Part shown: piece after piece, positions 34,146-46,700 of the stretch | Layout: every line of letters starts with the position of its first letter | How positions within the stretch are numbered: the stretch's first letter is position 1 | From: Spisula solida | Lineage: Eukaryota > Mollusca > Bivalvia > Venerida > Mactridae | NCBI GenBank assembly: GCA_947247005.1 | Contig: OX365955.1 | Coordinates: 3,172,001-3,236,000 of the forward strand | Length of the DNA stretch: 64,000 nt | Direction of reading: 5' to 3' | Translations under genes and position numbers: made by a program | The notes under the pieces: generated by a model | What the model was told of the DNA's origin: nothing | Database searches by the model: none | Seen by the model: only the letters and a program-made list of their open reading frames with translations

Positions 34146-34309
34146 ATCCATCATGTACACTATGATAATAATGTTCACATCATTTCAACTAAATTCATAA
34201 AATGTTCGAAATTCTGAAAAATCAAAAACAAGAAAATTGATGATAAAATTAGAATGTGTTTGGTTATTCAGATGTTAAGTCATTGCTTCGCAAACACAGA
34301 GTTTAATAC

Positions 34310-34580
34310 CTCTAACCAGTTTTCCTGGACCCTATCCTAACCAGTACTAACTTACCCTTCCACAAGGAATCAGATTTTGGACATATTTTCACTATTTCTG
34401 TCACCATAGCAACCGCAATTTTTGTCAGAATAAAAATCCCATTATTGCCCCCTATCTACATAATTACCAAGTTTCATAAACCTTGCTTAAAAACTGATTG
34501 AGTTATGTCAGGATCCAGATTTTTGACTGCCAGACTGACGGACGAAGGGCAAACCTATAGTCTCCTCCTAATAAGGTTGG
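34310..34580 (+). repeat. Repeat fragments: 'ccagtttcctgg' family and tandem-core relative
   Basis: 34315-34375 is related to 35091-35170 and 45230-45345 ('accagtactaac...cttcc'). 34380-34580 is related to 37920-38290 ('accatagcaaccgcaatttt', 'ggatccagatttttgac'). Confidence 0.6.
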
Positions 34581-34648
34581 GTGTGCAGCACTAATGTCAA
34601 TATATCTGTTATTTATCTAGAAAAGATAAAATAGTTGTTGTAACTTAC

Positions 34649-34735
34649 AAGTAGCACCCATGTTTTATTACCCAGACACTCATCCATGATTTTTTCTACT
34701 TCAATTCCTTCGTGTCGGTCTCGGATCAATTTGAT
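34649..34735 (-). CDS. PWWP-DUF4211 gene, exon 20
   Basis: Acceptor tttatttccag; 29 codons (IKLIRDRHEGIEVEKIMDEC ...) matching the helix after the signature in CCDC82. Ends phase 0 at gtaagt, so more coding sequence or a stop follows in an exon further left. Confidence 0.85.
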
Positions 34736-37700
34736 CTGGAAATAAACGAAAGAAATATTTTTGAAGTCCATCCAGGCATCGCTTTCAAACTTGGCATACT
34801 TGGCAAACCGTGGAACCTATATATTTCACAAGGTTTCAGCCCGGCTATTGGCATGTCAAACAGGTGCACCAAATTAATACACACACAACTCGCTGGTTGA
34901 AGCAAGTGCATGGGTCGATCAAATAAGTATACCAGAGACAAACCAGGATTGACAAATAAGTTTACTGAATCATACATTGTTCAAATCCCTAGGCAGGAAT
35001 AATAATCAAAGATATAATTTGTTTATTCGAGTTTAACACGTTTCTCGACAATTTTTCAGCAATAACATATAATGTGGTTGATTCACCTTACCAGTTTTCC
35101 TGGACTGTATCCTCACCAGTACTAACGTAACCTTCCTCAAAGAACCACAATTTCTCCACATGTGGTGGAAAATCAACATTACCGATATCAAGGAAGGGAA
35201 TGAGCAGCCTAAATCAGATAGCTGGGCAACAATTCAGCACACAGGATCACAGCCATGATTTAAGAATTAACAAGAAAAGTTTGTAAAACATGTATGCCCC
35301 CATCACAACCAAATAGTCATTAATGTTAAAGGTCACAGTGGCCTAAACATACGGACCTCAAAATCAATAAGGGTCATTTACTGGTGTAGGCCAACCTCCA
35401 TGTAAAGTTTGAAGATCCTAGGGTAAAGCGTTCTTGAGTTATTAAACGGAAACCATTTGGTCTATCGACTGACCTACCGACTGACCAACAGACTGACCGA
35501 CATATGCAAAGCATATACCCCTCGTCAAAGATGGGGTGGGGGGCATAATTAATGTTGACCTTACCTTTGCTAGACATTTGTCGTACAGATTATATTTGAA
35601 ATGACAAAGTTGATGATAGGTGCTTATGTACTCCATACAGGTTTTCCCTATCCGGAATTCCTACAATAATACAAAACATAATATACAAGTAACTGAAGCA
35701 ATAGCAACTTTCCTTTGAAAGGTATAAAATAGCAAAACTACTGAATTTCGTATGAAAATGCCATAAATTTGTTTTAGAGTGAAAGTATTTTTTTATGATA
35801 GTACAGAAAGGAATAATATACATGTATTTATTTAGGGCCTATGGTAGGATGGGTCCATATTTCAATGTAATGTTTAGAATTTGAACATAACAATTTTGCT
35901 GGGGGCGGGGCTTACCACGACTGGATCACTTAAACTTTATGTTTTCCAAGTTAGTGCTTATATTTACAAGTATAGTTTATACTAATTTATTTAAGGTCGA
36001 TTGTGAAACAAGTTGTTTCAACTTTTATTTATCACTCTCGACAAGTCATTTCCGACGTTATCCATTGCTACCAGGGTATGAGAGAAGAGCCAGTTTCCCT
36101 TTTATGCTAAGCATCCAGCAAGGGGAATTTCTGGTACTATTTCTATTTCGCCTTTGGTATGAGGTGGCCTGGGATTGATTCCGGGACCTCGCCACTCAAA
36201 GCGGATGCTCTACCACTAGGCTATGAAGTGTTAAGCGTGAAACACTGAATGATCAGAAGTTCAAATTGGGAAAACTTGAACATATAGCAAAAGTGGATGT
36301 AGGGGAGCTTACTGTGGCAGGATGACTATGGCCCGTCTGTTTTAACGTATCTTTATCGTACACAGAACCAAACAAGAACACAGACTCTTCCATTGTTTCC
36401 TTACTGTTTACTTTACCCTGGAAATAGATCAATAATACATGTATGTTACTATAAATAATACATGTGTTACTATAAATAATACATGTGTTACTATAAATAA
36501 TACATGTGTTACTATAAATAGTACATGTGTTCCTATAAATAGTACATTGTGTTACTATAAATAGTACATGTGTTCCTATAAAAAGTACATGTGATACTAT
36601 AAATAGTACATGTGTTACTATAAATAGTACATGTGTTCCTATAAATAGTACATGTGTTCCTATAAATAGTAAATGTGTTACTATAAATAGTACATATGTT
36701 CTATAAATAGTACATGCGCAACTATAAATAGTACATGAGTAACTATAAAAAGTACAGTGATACTATAAATAGAACATGTGATTATTAACAAATATTTGTG
36801 GTAAAGGGATCTGCAATATTAACTATAGCTCAGTTAGTGAACTCTTACAAACTCTATCTGTCCAATATTTGTAGTTGTAAAAACAATATAAGGATATAAA
36901 TTGAAGTACAAATTTACGATTTTCGTAAGTGCTTTGATAAAACAGTACCCTGGAGACTACTTATACTTATATGAAATACCAACCTCACATGTCTTATTCT
37001 CATCAGGTTTAGAGACTTCTCGTAGATAAGGGCACTTGTTCAAAATATCCTGAAATATACATAAAATCAGTTAATTATAATGGGATAAAATTGCATGGTT
37101 TTGGTGAAAAAGATTTCGTTGGGACGTAATTTCAAGGATTTCGGATTTTATCAAAAATTGTGAAGTCAAAATTCACAAAAATTATCAGAAATCATTCAAA
37201 CATCAAACAGATATAACAATTGTTTTATTACATGTTGATATATGCAAGTAACCTTCCTCAAAACACAGTCTTAAAATTTACTGAACTTGAAAGCAAGTAT
37301 GGTAGCCACTGTAAACTTTACATATGAATTGGTAAAATTATTCATTGGGGATTTAATTTTGTGGTTGAGGTAACCCACCAAATTAAATCACCAACAAATA
37401 TAAATTATTTTACACTATATGAGCTGTTCTCCAGTAAAATCGGGCTTTGTGACAAAATTATGAAAATCAAGATAAGGATCTTATGAACATTGAGGCCTAT
37501 ATGGAAGATTGCATTATTGTAAATATGTTAGCCTCGTAAAATAAAGACTTCATGTACTAACTTACTTACTTACTAACAGTTTCTAAACATTCTACCTGAT
37601 ATAAATACCATCATAACATCATTAACTCCTATGTTTAACGTCAGAATTATTATTTAGGGGATATTTAAGTGATGTTTTCCCATGTACATAAACAACTTAC

Positions 37701-40700
37701 TTTTATTTTATCCGTCCATTTTACTTTTCTTTCTATGTTTATCTTCTTTTGTTCAACAATTTTGTCAATTTCACTTAATGGAAATATATATGTTTGATCT
37801 GAAATCAAAGACTAGATACAAAATGTCTGTCATCAAATAATAGATTTAATAATAAATATAACAAGTAATTAAGAATTGCAAGCAATACAGAAGTCCCCTA
37901 CCGGTTTGAAGCCATTTTCAATGTTTATGTTGCCATAGCAACCACAATTTTTGTCAAAATCAAAATATTTTTGGACGTGCATTATCCCCTAATTGCCCCC
38001 TATCCACATACCAAGTTTCATAAACCTAGCTTGGAAACTGTTTGAGTTATGTCAGGATCCAGATTTTTTGACGGACGGACGGACGGACGGACGGACGGAC
38101 TGACTGACTGACTGACTGACTGACTGACTGACTGACTGACTGACTGACTGACTGACTGACTGACTGACTGACTGACTGACTGACTGACTGACTGACTGAC
38201 TGACGGAAGGACGGACGGACGGACGGACGGACGGACGGACGGACGGACGGACGGACGGACGGACGGACAGAGGGCAAACCTATAGTCCCCTCCGGTCAAA
38301 AACCGGTAGGGGACTAATAATACATTTCAAGGTGTTTTTTCATAAAAAAAAGAATAATGAGCTCTCATTGGTCAATAGTGACACAACTTTCAGAATAATG
38401 GGCTCTCATTGGTCAATATTAACACACCTTCCAGAATGATGAGCTCTCATTGGTCAATTTTGAAACGCCTCCTGAATAATGAGCTCTCATTGGTCAATAT
38501 TGCCACACCTTTCCGAATTATGAGCTCTCATTTGTCAATAGTGACATACCTCCAGAATAATGGGCTCTCATTGGTCAATTTTGACACATTTTACATATTA
38601 ATGAGCTCTCATTTGTCAATAGTGACATACCTTCCAAAATAATGAGGCTTTCCTCTCATTGGTCACTATTAACATACATTCCAGAATAGCAATCTCTCAT
38701 TGGTCAATACCGTAGAACTTCGATGCCCCAAACTACTTTCGGACCGGCCATCTGGCGTCCTTCATTAACTATTTAATGGATCTATAAGTGTTTAGTAAAA
38801 CATGTCGTAAATATAATGCAGTCATACACAAACAATTGTTTGGTACAGTTATTATCAAAACTTGTCGCCGACTTCCCGTCGTCGAACAATAGATTTCAAC
38901 AGTCAATGAAAGATGCGAAAACTTGTATTGTTCAACTCATCTACAGGTAAATCGTAGCAAAGGACCGTCCAAGTAGTTTGAGTGTTCGACCTAGATATAG
39001 TTTGAGTTATCTACTGTTTTACAATATGAATAAAGAAGGGATTTTGCAGGGACCGAAGAACCAGTTCGAGGCATCTATCTAGTGTTCGAGGCAAGTACTG
39101 TTTGAGGCACCTAAGTTCTACTGTATTCTTCTAACAATTTCATTGATAATTTGGAGCAGTCCCTTTGAAGCCACATACTTACCATTGGATTTTTTAACAT
39201 CGGCCAGAAATTCTGGTTCCAATGCCTGACTCAAAAAAACCTGCATATAAACATAAAAATGTCTTAGCAGGGGACTTCTTTCGTATTCTTCTTCTAAACT
39301 GAAAAATATATGACAAACAAAACTGAATTATTTTCAACTTATATTCGGATGAAGGCGTAAGCCGAAACATTAATCATAATATATAAAGATACGAAACACA
39401 TGTTGTTTTCAAGTAATTTCCATCTAAACAAAACTGTTAAATGTAACAAAATATACCCATTAAAGGGCCATAACTCAAGAATGCCCGGGTAGATTTGACT
39501 GGCAACCATAATTAAAGAATGCCCACGTAGATTTGACTGACAACCTTAATTCTTGACTGGCAACCTTAATTCAAGAATGCCCGGGTAGATTTGACTGACA
39601 ACCTTAATTCAAGAATGCCCGGGTAGATTTGACTGACAACCTTAATTCAAGAATGCCCGGGTAGATTTGACTGACAACCTTAATTCTTGACTGGCAACCT
39701 TAATTCAAGAATGCCCGGGTAGATTTGACTGACAACCTTAATTCAAGAATGCCCGGGTAGATTTGACTGACAACCTTAATTCAAGAATGCCCGGGTAGAT
39801 TTGACTGAAAACCTTAATTCAAGAATGCCCGGGTAGATTTGACTGACAACCATAATTCAACAATGCCCGGGTAGCATACCATGAATCTATGAATATTTTA
39901 GAATAGTGTACCTTGAATCTATTGATATTTTTGGCCTGGTATCTTCGGTCACTTCGACCATTTCCTCGTTCATCTGTAAATCTCGTACAATATTCACCTT
40001 GATAGGCAGATACTCCTTCTCTATATCCTTGTATCCTCGATACTGTAACAATCAAATAATACCCTAGATACTGTAACAATCAAATAATATCCATGATACT
40101 GTAACAATCAAATAATACCCTAGATACTGTAACAATCAAATAATACCCATGATACTGTAACAATCAAATAATATCCTCGATCCTGTAACAATCAAATAAT
40201 ATCCTTGATACTGTAACAATCAAATAATACCCTAGATACTGTAACAATCAAATAATATCCTCGATACTGTAACAATCAAATAATACCCTAGATACTGTAA
40301 CAATCAAATAATATCCTCGATACTGTTAACAATCAAATAATATCCTCGATACTGTAACAATCAAATAATATCCTCGATACTGTAACAATCAAATAATATC
40401 CTCGATACTGTAACAATCAAATAATATCCTCGATCCTGTAACAATCAAATAATATCCTCGATACTGTAACAATCAAATAGCAGATACCAGCATTGATAAA
40501 AGTTAGAAAATCCTGAAAAAGTGGCCACTTACGTAGAAATATGCAGAATACAGACTGTTTTTGGACACTAGAAAATTTTCTGAAATTGTTTTTATCCATG
40601 CAGTAGGATTTTTGTAACAAAAATATATGTCTCCACTCCATCATAGAAAAATTCCTGACAGTAGTAATTATTCATGTTAAGTTTCACTGGAATCTGAGGA

Positions 40701-43700
40701 ATTTGACAGGAGTAACTTACCGACTTTGAGGGTTTGTGAAGAATCCTTCCGTTCTTCACTACGGCTTCGTACTTTTTTAGAAGAATATTACTCTCGATCT
40801 TCCAAATCACGTAGTTGTCGACATTTGATCTGTCTCTTATAGCCAGTACAAATCTTCCTGTCTGATAGTATAGAAGAAAAAAATATAAAAGTTTTTTACT
40901 GTAAAATCATTTAATTTTAATGGGACAAAATTGTGCGGTTTTGGTGAAAATTACCCCTTCAGGGGATATAATTTCAAGGTACAGTAGAACTTCGATGCCT
41001 CGAACTACCTTCGGACAGGGAAAATAGTTCGAGGCATCTAGGGTGTTCGAGGCATCAATGGTATTCAAATAAAAGTTTGAACTGATGTCGGCATGGAAAT
41101 CCGTGTGTGTATTGCATAATTACTTCACTTGCATAAAGCATGTGTATCATTTTTTAACATTATTCATTATAATGATAAAACATAATATATTTAAACAAAA
41201 TTGACCTGAAATCTGAAACGTATGTCTCCCACAAAGGGCCATAACTTTGGCAATATTAATCTGACAAATAATCATCTTCTTCTTTCTGTTTAGTACAGGT
41301 CCCACTCTGGGGCAATATCGTACTATTAAATGGCATGAGCGGTGCAGCAAGTATTTACAGTGTGAGAGTTTAAAACGTTTAAAAACAGCATATTCTTATC
41401 TATTCACTGACCAGGCCCCTCTTGAAGATCTCAACGCCATCGAATAATTACTGACAATATGCTAAACTAGGCTTGGTACTAACAATTCATGTAATTTAGA
41501 AGTTTCATTGAAATATGAGCAGCAGTTACAGAGAACAGGTGCAGACAAACTTTGTGACATCAACCCATATGTTTGGAAACAGTATACTTAACCTGAACAA
41601 GTTATTAAAACAAAACATGTTGTTTAGTGTAAACCATTTTGAGTTGTGTCTGTGTCTTCTTTTGACTTTATTGTAACATCAATCCAGACAGACAGACAGA
41701 CAGACGGAGGGACGGACATCCCCCCAGTAGCACAAAATCAATCCCCTACTAGATGTGGGAGACATAGGAAGGCAAGGTTTTATAAACATTTGGTCAGAAC
41801 TATAACCTCATGCGAGAACCTGAACAAAGTGGACAATAAATGACTTTAAAAGGTTCATGTGGATATAGAAATGCTTTTCAGTGTTTCCCAACTAACATAA
41901 CTAAAATTACTAACAGTCATTGGCCTAGACGTTAAGCGAGGTCCCATGTATGATGCTTTACATTGGCACGTACAAGAACCAATGATGCTCCTTGAACTGG
42001 GTCATCTACTGTATCATGCACTATCCCCAAAAACTAAAGAGACTAACCTCTTCTGGGGGCCTCACCCATTTGGATTGTCAATGGTGAGGATAAATAAAAG
42101 CAAATAAATCGAAAATCAAGTGGACAAAACACACAACACAACTTCAAGTAACCCACCTGGAAAGCCTGATCATCAGGGAAACTTGTAGTAGATGAAATCT
42201 CTTGTTCCTGCGTACTTTGATCGTCCGTGTCATGTGACACAGTGTCCTTAGGTGGTGATATCTCTGTGTTTGCTGGACTGTAATTCAAAGTATCAGTGAA
42301 TAAATATTTCTAATTTCTAACAATTTCTACCAAAAGCTTCTTAGAGATTCTTTTGTCAAGAAAAATATGGGGACAGGGTGTCTTTAGGCGGCGATATATC
42401 TGTGTTTGAAGGGCTGTAATACAAGTTATCAGTGAAATTCAATACGTATTTCTAAAGTTAATAATACATTCATGTAGTAATCTCCAAAAAGCATTTAAAC
42501 ATTCTTTTGTTTTTTTAACAATTTTAAAATTTGAGATTTTTGATGAAAATTTGAGATTTATGACGAAAATTTGAGATTTGGGATGAAAAATTGAGATCTA
42601 GGATGAAAATTTGAGATTTGTGACGAAAATTTCATATGATGAAAATTTGAGATTGTTATGTTTAACTGAAAATTTGTGTCAGATTCTAAGAAAATTTCTC
42701 TAAACAAAGTCTAAGGAGCTTGGTGAATATGAGTCCTGATTTCATTACATTGTTGTGATTTACTAGGGCCTTACTGAGGCGACATGCCCAGTCCTGAAAG
42801 TAAGATATAAGCCTGTTTCGGGTCCTATTAGCACAAACCCAATTTTCAATCATTAATTCAGCTTATGAAACTTCAAATTACCAATAACTAAGTCTATAAT
42901 TAGATTTTTTTCATGAAATGAATTATATTCTCTGCACAAAGGAACATTCTTTCTGGGGTGTCAACAGATTTAAATTAAAAATCCTGAAATCAATTTTGCC
43001 TAACAAGAGGCCTTCAACCCTATTGTTTCCATATTTAACTCTGGTTTGTATTGAATAAAATCTTTCAGAACAACTTAAATTGACCATAACTGTGGCATTT
43101 CTAGAATATTTTCATCAACAAACTTTTATTTTGGTAAGACAATCAGGAATATTGACACGCCTGTTCTTTCCCATGCAACAAATCCAGAATTCCAGATTAT
43201 TCCTGATTTGTCGGACCTCTGGGTCACTAAAACTTACGTTTCATCTTCCGCTTGTATGACTGGCTCGTCAGCCAACTCCACTTTCTCTGTGTTACGAAAT
43301 CTGTACACCAACTTGGTTTTAACTGGCTGATATCTGTTTGCATAGCATCCCCACCAATCACAGAACTGCAAAAACATAATTTATACAAATTTATGCAGAT
43401 TTATGCTAATTTATACAAATTTATGCTAATTGATAGGCCCACCAACCACAGAACTGTACAAAAAGTTTACAACAATTTCCAGAATTAATACACTCTTCAT
43501 CATGTTCCATGTTGTGGGAAAGAAGAACAAATGCAATTATAGCAATTTTTTTATCCGATCCTGTTTCATAATTGCGCCTTTATGAGTTCAGACTAATAAA
43601 GTTTAATGTTCTTTTTATTGTCATGACTTAGCGTGGAACTCACTGAGGCCAACATGATAACAAATCCAGAGGCCGCAGGTACTAATACCAACAAAACTTG

Positions 43701-46700
43701 TTTTCCAGGCCTTGCAGACACAATCCTGATTTGTGTTATTTTCTATTAATATATACAAAGTTTTGTGTAAAATTAACATAGTTCATACACAATTATCCCA
43801 CCTAAATTTTCAAGTTTTTTTCAAGGTAAATTTTGCATTTTCAAGGCATTTTTCCGAAACGACTCTTTGTGTTCGATAAACATGAAAATTATTGTCATCA
43901 CGACTAATGCTTTGCACTACATTACCAATCTTATTTAAACCAAATCCATATAATGCTTCACTACTTTACACTGATATATAGCTAAATGTTACATTACATA
44001 CATTTAATTGGAAAAAAAAATATTTTTGTTTCATTTTTTTTTATGCTGGTGATATGTGTCATTTTGACAGCATCCATACACTTCTATGTATAGTAAAGAA
44101 TTTTTGCCTTAATTCAAGGCTGCACTTCAGTACGTTTCAAGGTTAAAACCAAATTCAAGGAATTTTCAAGCCTGTGTGCACCTTGCCTTACAAAAGGATA
44201 AAACTTATATATAGGACCTTGAGTAAGGCCAAAATAAAATATTGTTTGTTTCCCCTTCCCTACATACCCAAGCATAGAGACCCTTACTGAAGGGGCGTAT
44301 ACTTACATGTTGTAAATTAGCATATAGCACCTTGCCGTTCTCCTCAATTCTCTCATACTTCTGTAACAGCCCGCCTCTCTTATACTGCCACAGGTGCGGT
44401 ATCTCACCGTCCTTACATGTTGACTTCTCAATTATAAAGTCACCACTTTCCGGCTGTAAAACAATTTTACATATGATAAATCAGGGCATTTTGTCTATAA
44501 TAGGGGCCGTCATAAGGCCCATTCCCATTAGGGCCCCCTTCCTCTGGAAAAAGTTCTTTAAAATCATGTAATTTTCCACAAAAATGAAGTTTACCTCGAC
44601 AGAATTGTTCCCAAACCACTAATAATTATAAATTTATAAATCAACACATTCACCATTAATTTATGCAAAAAGGTAAAACACACCATATAGAAAGTACGGT
44701 TGGCCTCGTAAGCTGTATTGTCAGGTCACATGTGCATTCCATACAATAAGAAAATAACCTTCAAATATCCAACACAAGGGTGGTAATAATTTGAAGAACA
44801 ACAACTTTTGTAAGATTATTGTACCTGAGGTCCAGTGGGTGCGCTGTCTTTGACAACGACTATTTTTGAAGATTTTTCTGACGGTTGTTTTGATGATGAT
44901 TCTGTTCCTGCTGTGGACGCCACTTTTGTAGTTGATGATGATTTTTTATTCTTTGGTGTGGAGACGGTCTTAGGTATCGTTTTACTGAAGTATGAAATCA
45001 GTATGTCAGAGAAAAAAATATTTTTTTTTTGTAAAATAATTATTTTCGCAAGGGTTAGATTTTCCGTTGATTTTGTTTTTCAAATAAATCACAAAATCTG
45101 ATCCTAATTTTCTTTACGTGATCACTTGGTGATATAAAATTCAGTCTTACACCAAAATTAACATTCCACTATCCAGTATTTACTACTTTGTTTGTTTGTT
45201 TGTTTGTTTATGCCGTTTCTCAACAATTTTTCAGTTATATATTATATTAGGTGCTGTATCACGTAAACAGTTTTCTAACCAGTCTTACGGGGTAACTTAC
45301 TCTTCCACAAGGAACCAGCTACTTCTCCACAGGTGGAGGAAAATTGATATTGATGACAAATTTCAATGGAAGGGTATGACCTGCTTCGATGGGAATAACT
45401 GGGAATAACTGTTTACACTATCAGGATGGCCACAGAAAATAAAGAATGAAATTCCCTGATTTTCCCCTCACCAAAAAGTTAATTTCCATGATTGTTCGTG
45501 GTTTTAGCAACTCAGATACAGCTGAAATTATGACCTCCAACATCCCCTTATTGCCAAACATACAACACCAAACTCATCATTTATACATATCTTATAATAT
45601 ATTTATAAGCATTTAGTTTCTTTGAAGAAACACATCTATATATAAAATCATAAACAGAAGCTGCCAGTAGACACCTTTTTCTTCCAATTTTTGTTAAATT
45701 CCCTGATAATTCCCTGATTTTTGCCAAATTTTGAAATTCTGATTTTTCCCTGTTTTTGGCATTTTTACTTTTTTCTAGAGTCTATGGCCATCCTGAGTGA
45801 TACAACACCAAAATTAGGGTCATTTTCGGGTTAAAAAGACGTCTTTTAGGACATACATACACAAAGAATATCAACAAATATACCTCGATTTGGTGGGTTT
45901 TCTTTTGTTGACTTGTGGAGGCTTCTTTAATACTTTACTACTTTTCTAAAACAAAATATTATACATCAACATGTTATCTATACTTCCCCAACTTAAACTC
46001 TGTGGCACTGTTTTGTCAAAGCATTTACGAAAAATATTCGACGTACGTTCAAAATAAATTCTGGTTATAAACCACTAAATGCATACGCGACCAAAAATCG
46101 GATACACTCAAATAGTCCTTACAGAAACTTCTGTTTGCTTGGAAATGGTGATATGCCTTGACAAAATGGAACTGGAATCATCTTATTGAGTTTAAAGGTA
46201 CTGTATACATGTAGTTGAATGAGTGAATGTGTTTCATCTTGAATATTTTGAGATTTTGGCATATTTGACAAAGCGAAAGTAGAGTAGGGTAAAACCCACA
46301 TTGGATCGGTCCGCGCGTCTGTGAAAATTTGTCTACCGCCTTTGACAAACAAAATCTTTCTTATGACATGACCCCGTTTTTTTGGTCTTATTTTGTAGCT
46401 GCAACATACTGCTTTTCAATGATATATGTCTGTGAACTGGCCATAGAATTTAACATGATATTATCTGGGGCTGACAATTGTCACTTTACATTGAGCTAAA
46501 GAACAATTTTATTTAGTGGTTTGTGACCTTATAACTCTTTTAACAGCAACAAATTGTCTTGAGTTGTTCAATATTACCAGTAATTATAAATCAGTCAAGG
46601 AACTCCAACAAACCATATCTGCCCCCAGTGTCTAGGCTACATTTAGAATTATTAAGAAATAAAATTTGAACACAAATTGATAATTTCCGTAAGTGCTTTG

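Noticed and set aside
38018..38299. Minus-strand Ser/Val/Arg/Gln repeat ORFs
   Set aside because: Translations of the GGAC/TGAC microsatellite in a pearl-like element.
39183..39242. Short version of exon 15 starting at the cag near 39243
   Set aside because: The phase would not match exon 14; the upstream acceptor ending at 39299 restores the frame and the HFYVYMQ helix.
39819..40079. ORF that reads from the 28-bp array into exon 14
   Set aside because: It uses the wrong frame of exon 14; the frame joined by phase to exons 13 and 15 is different.
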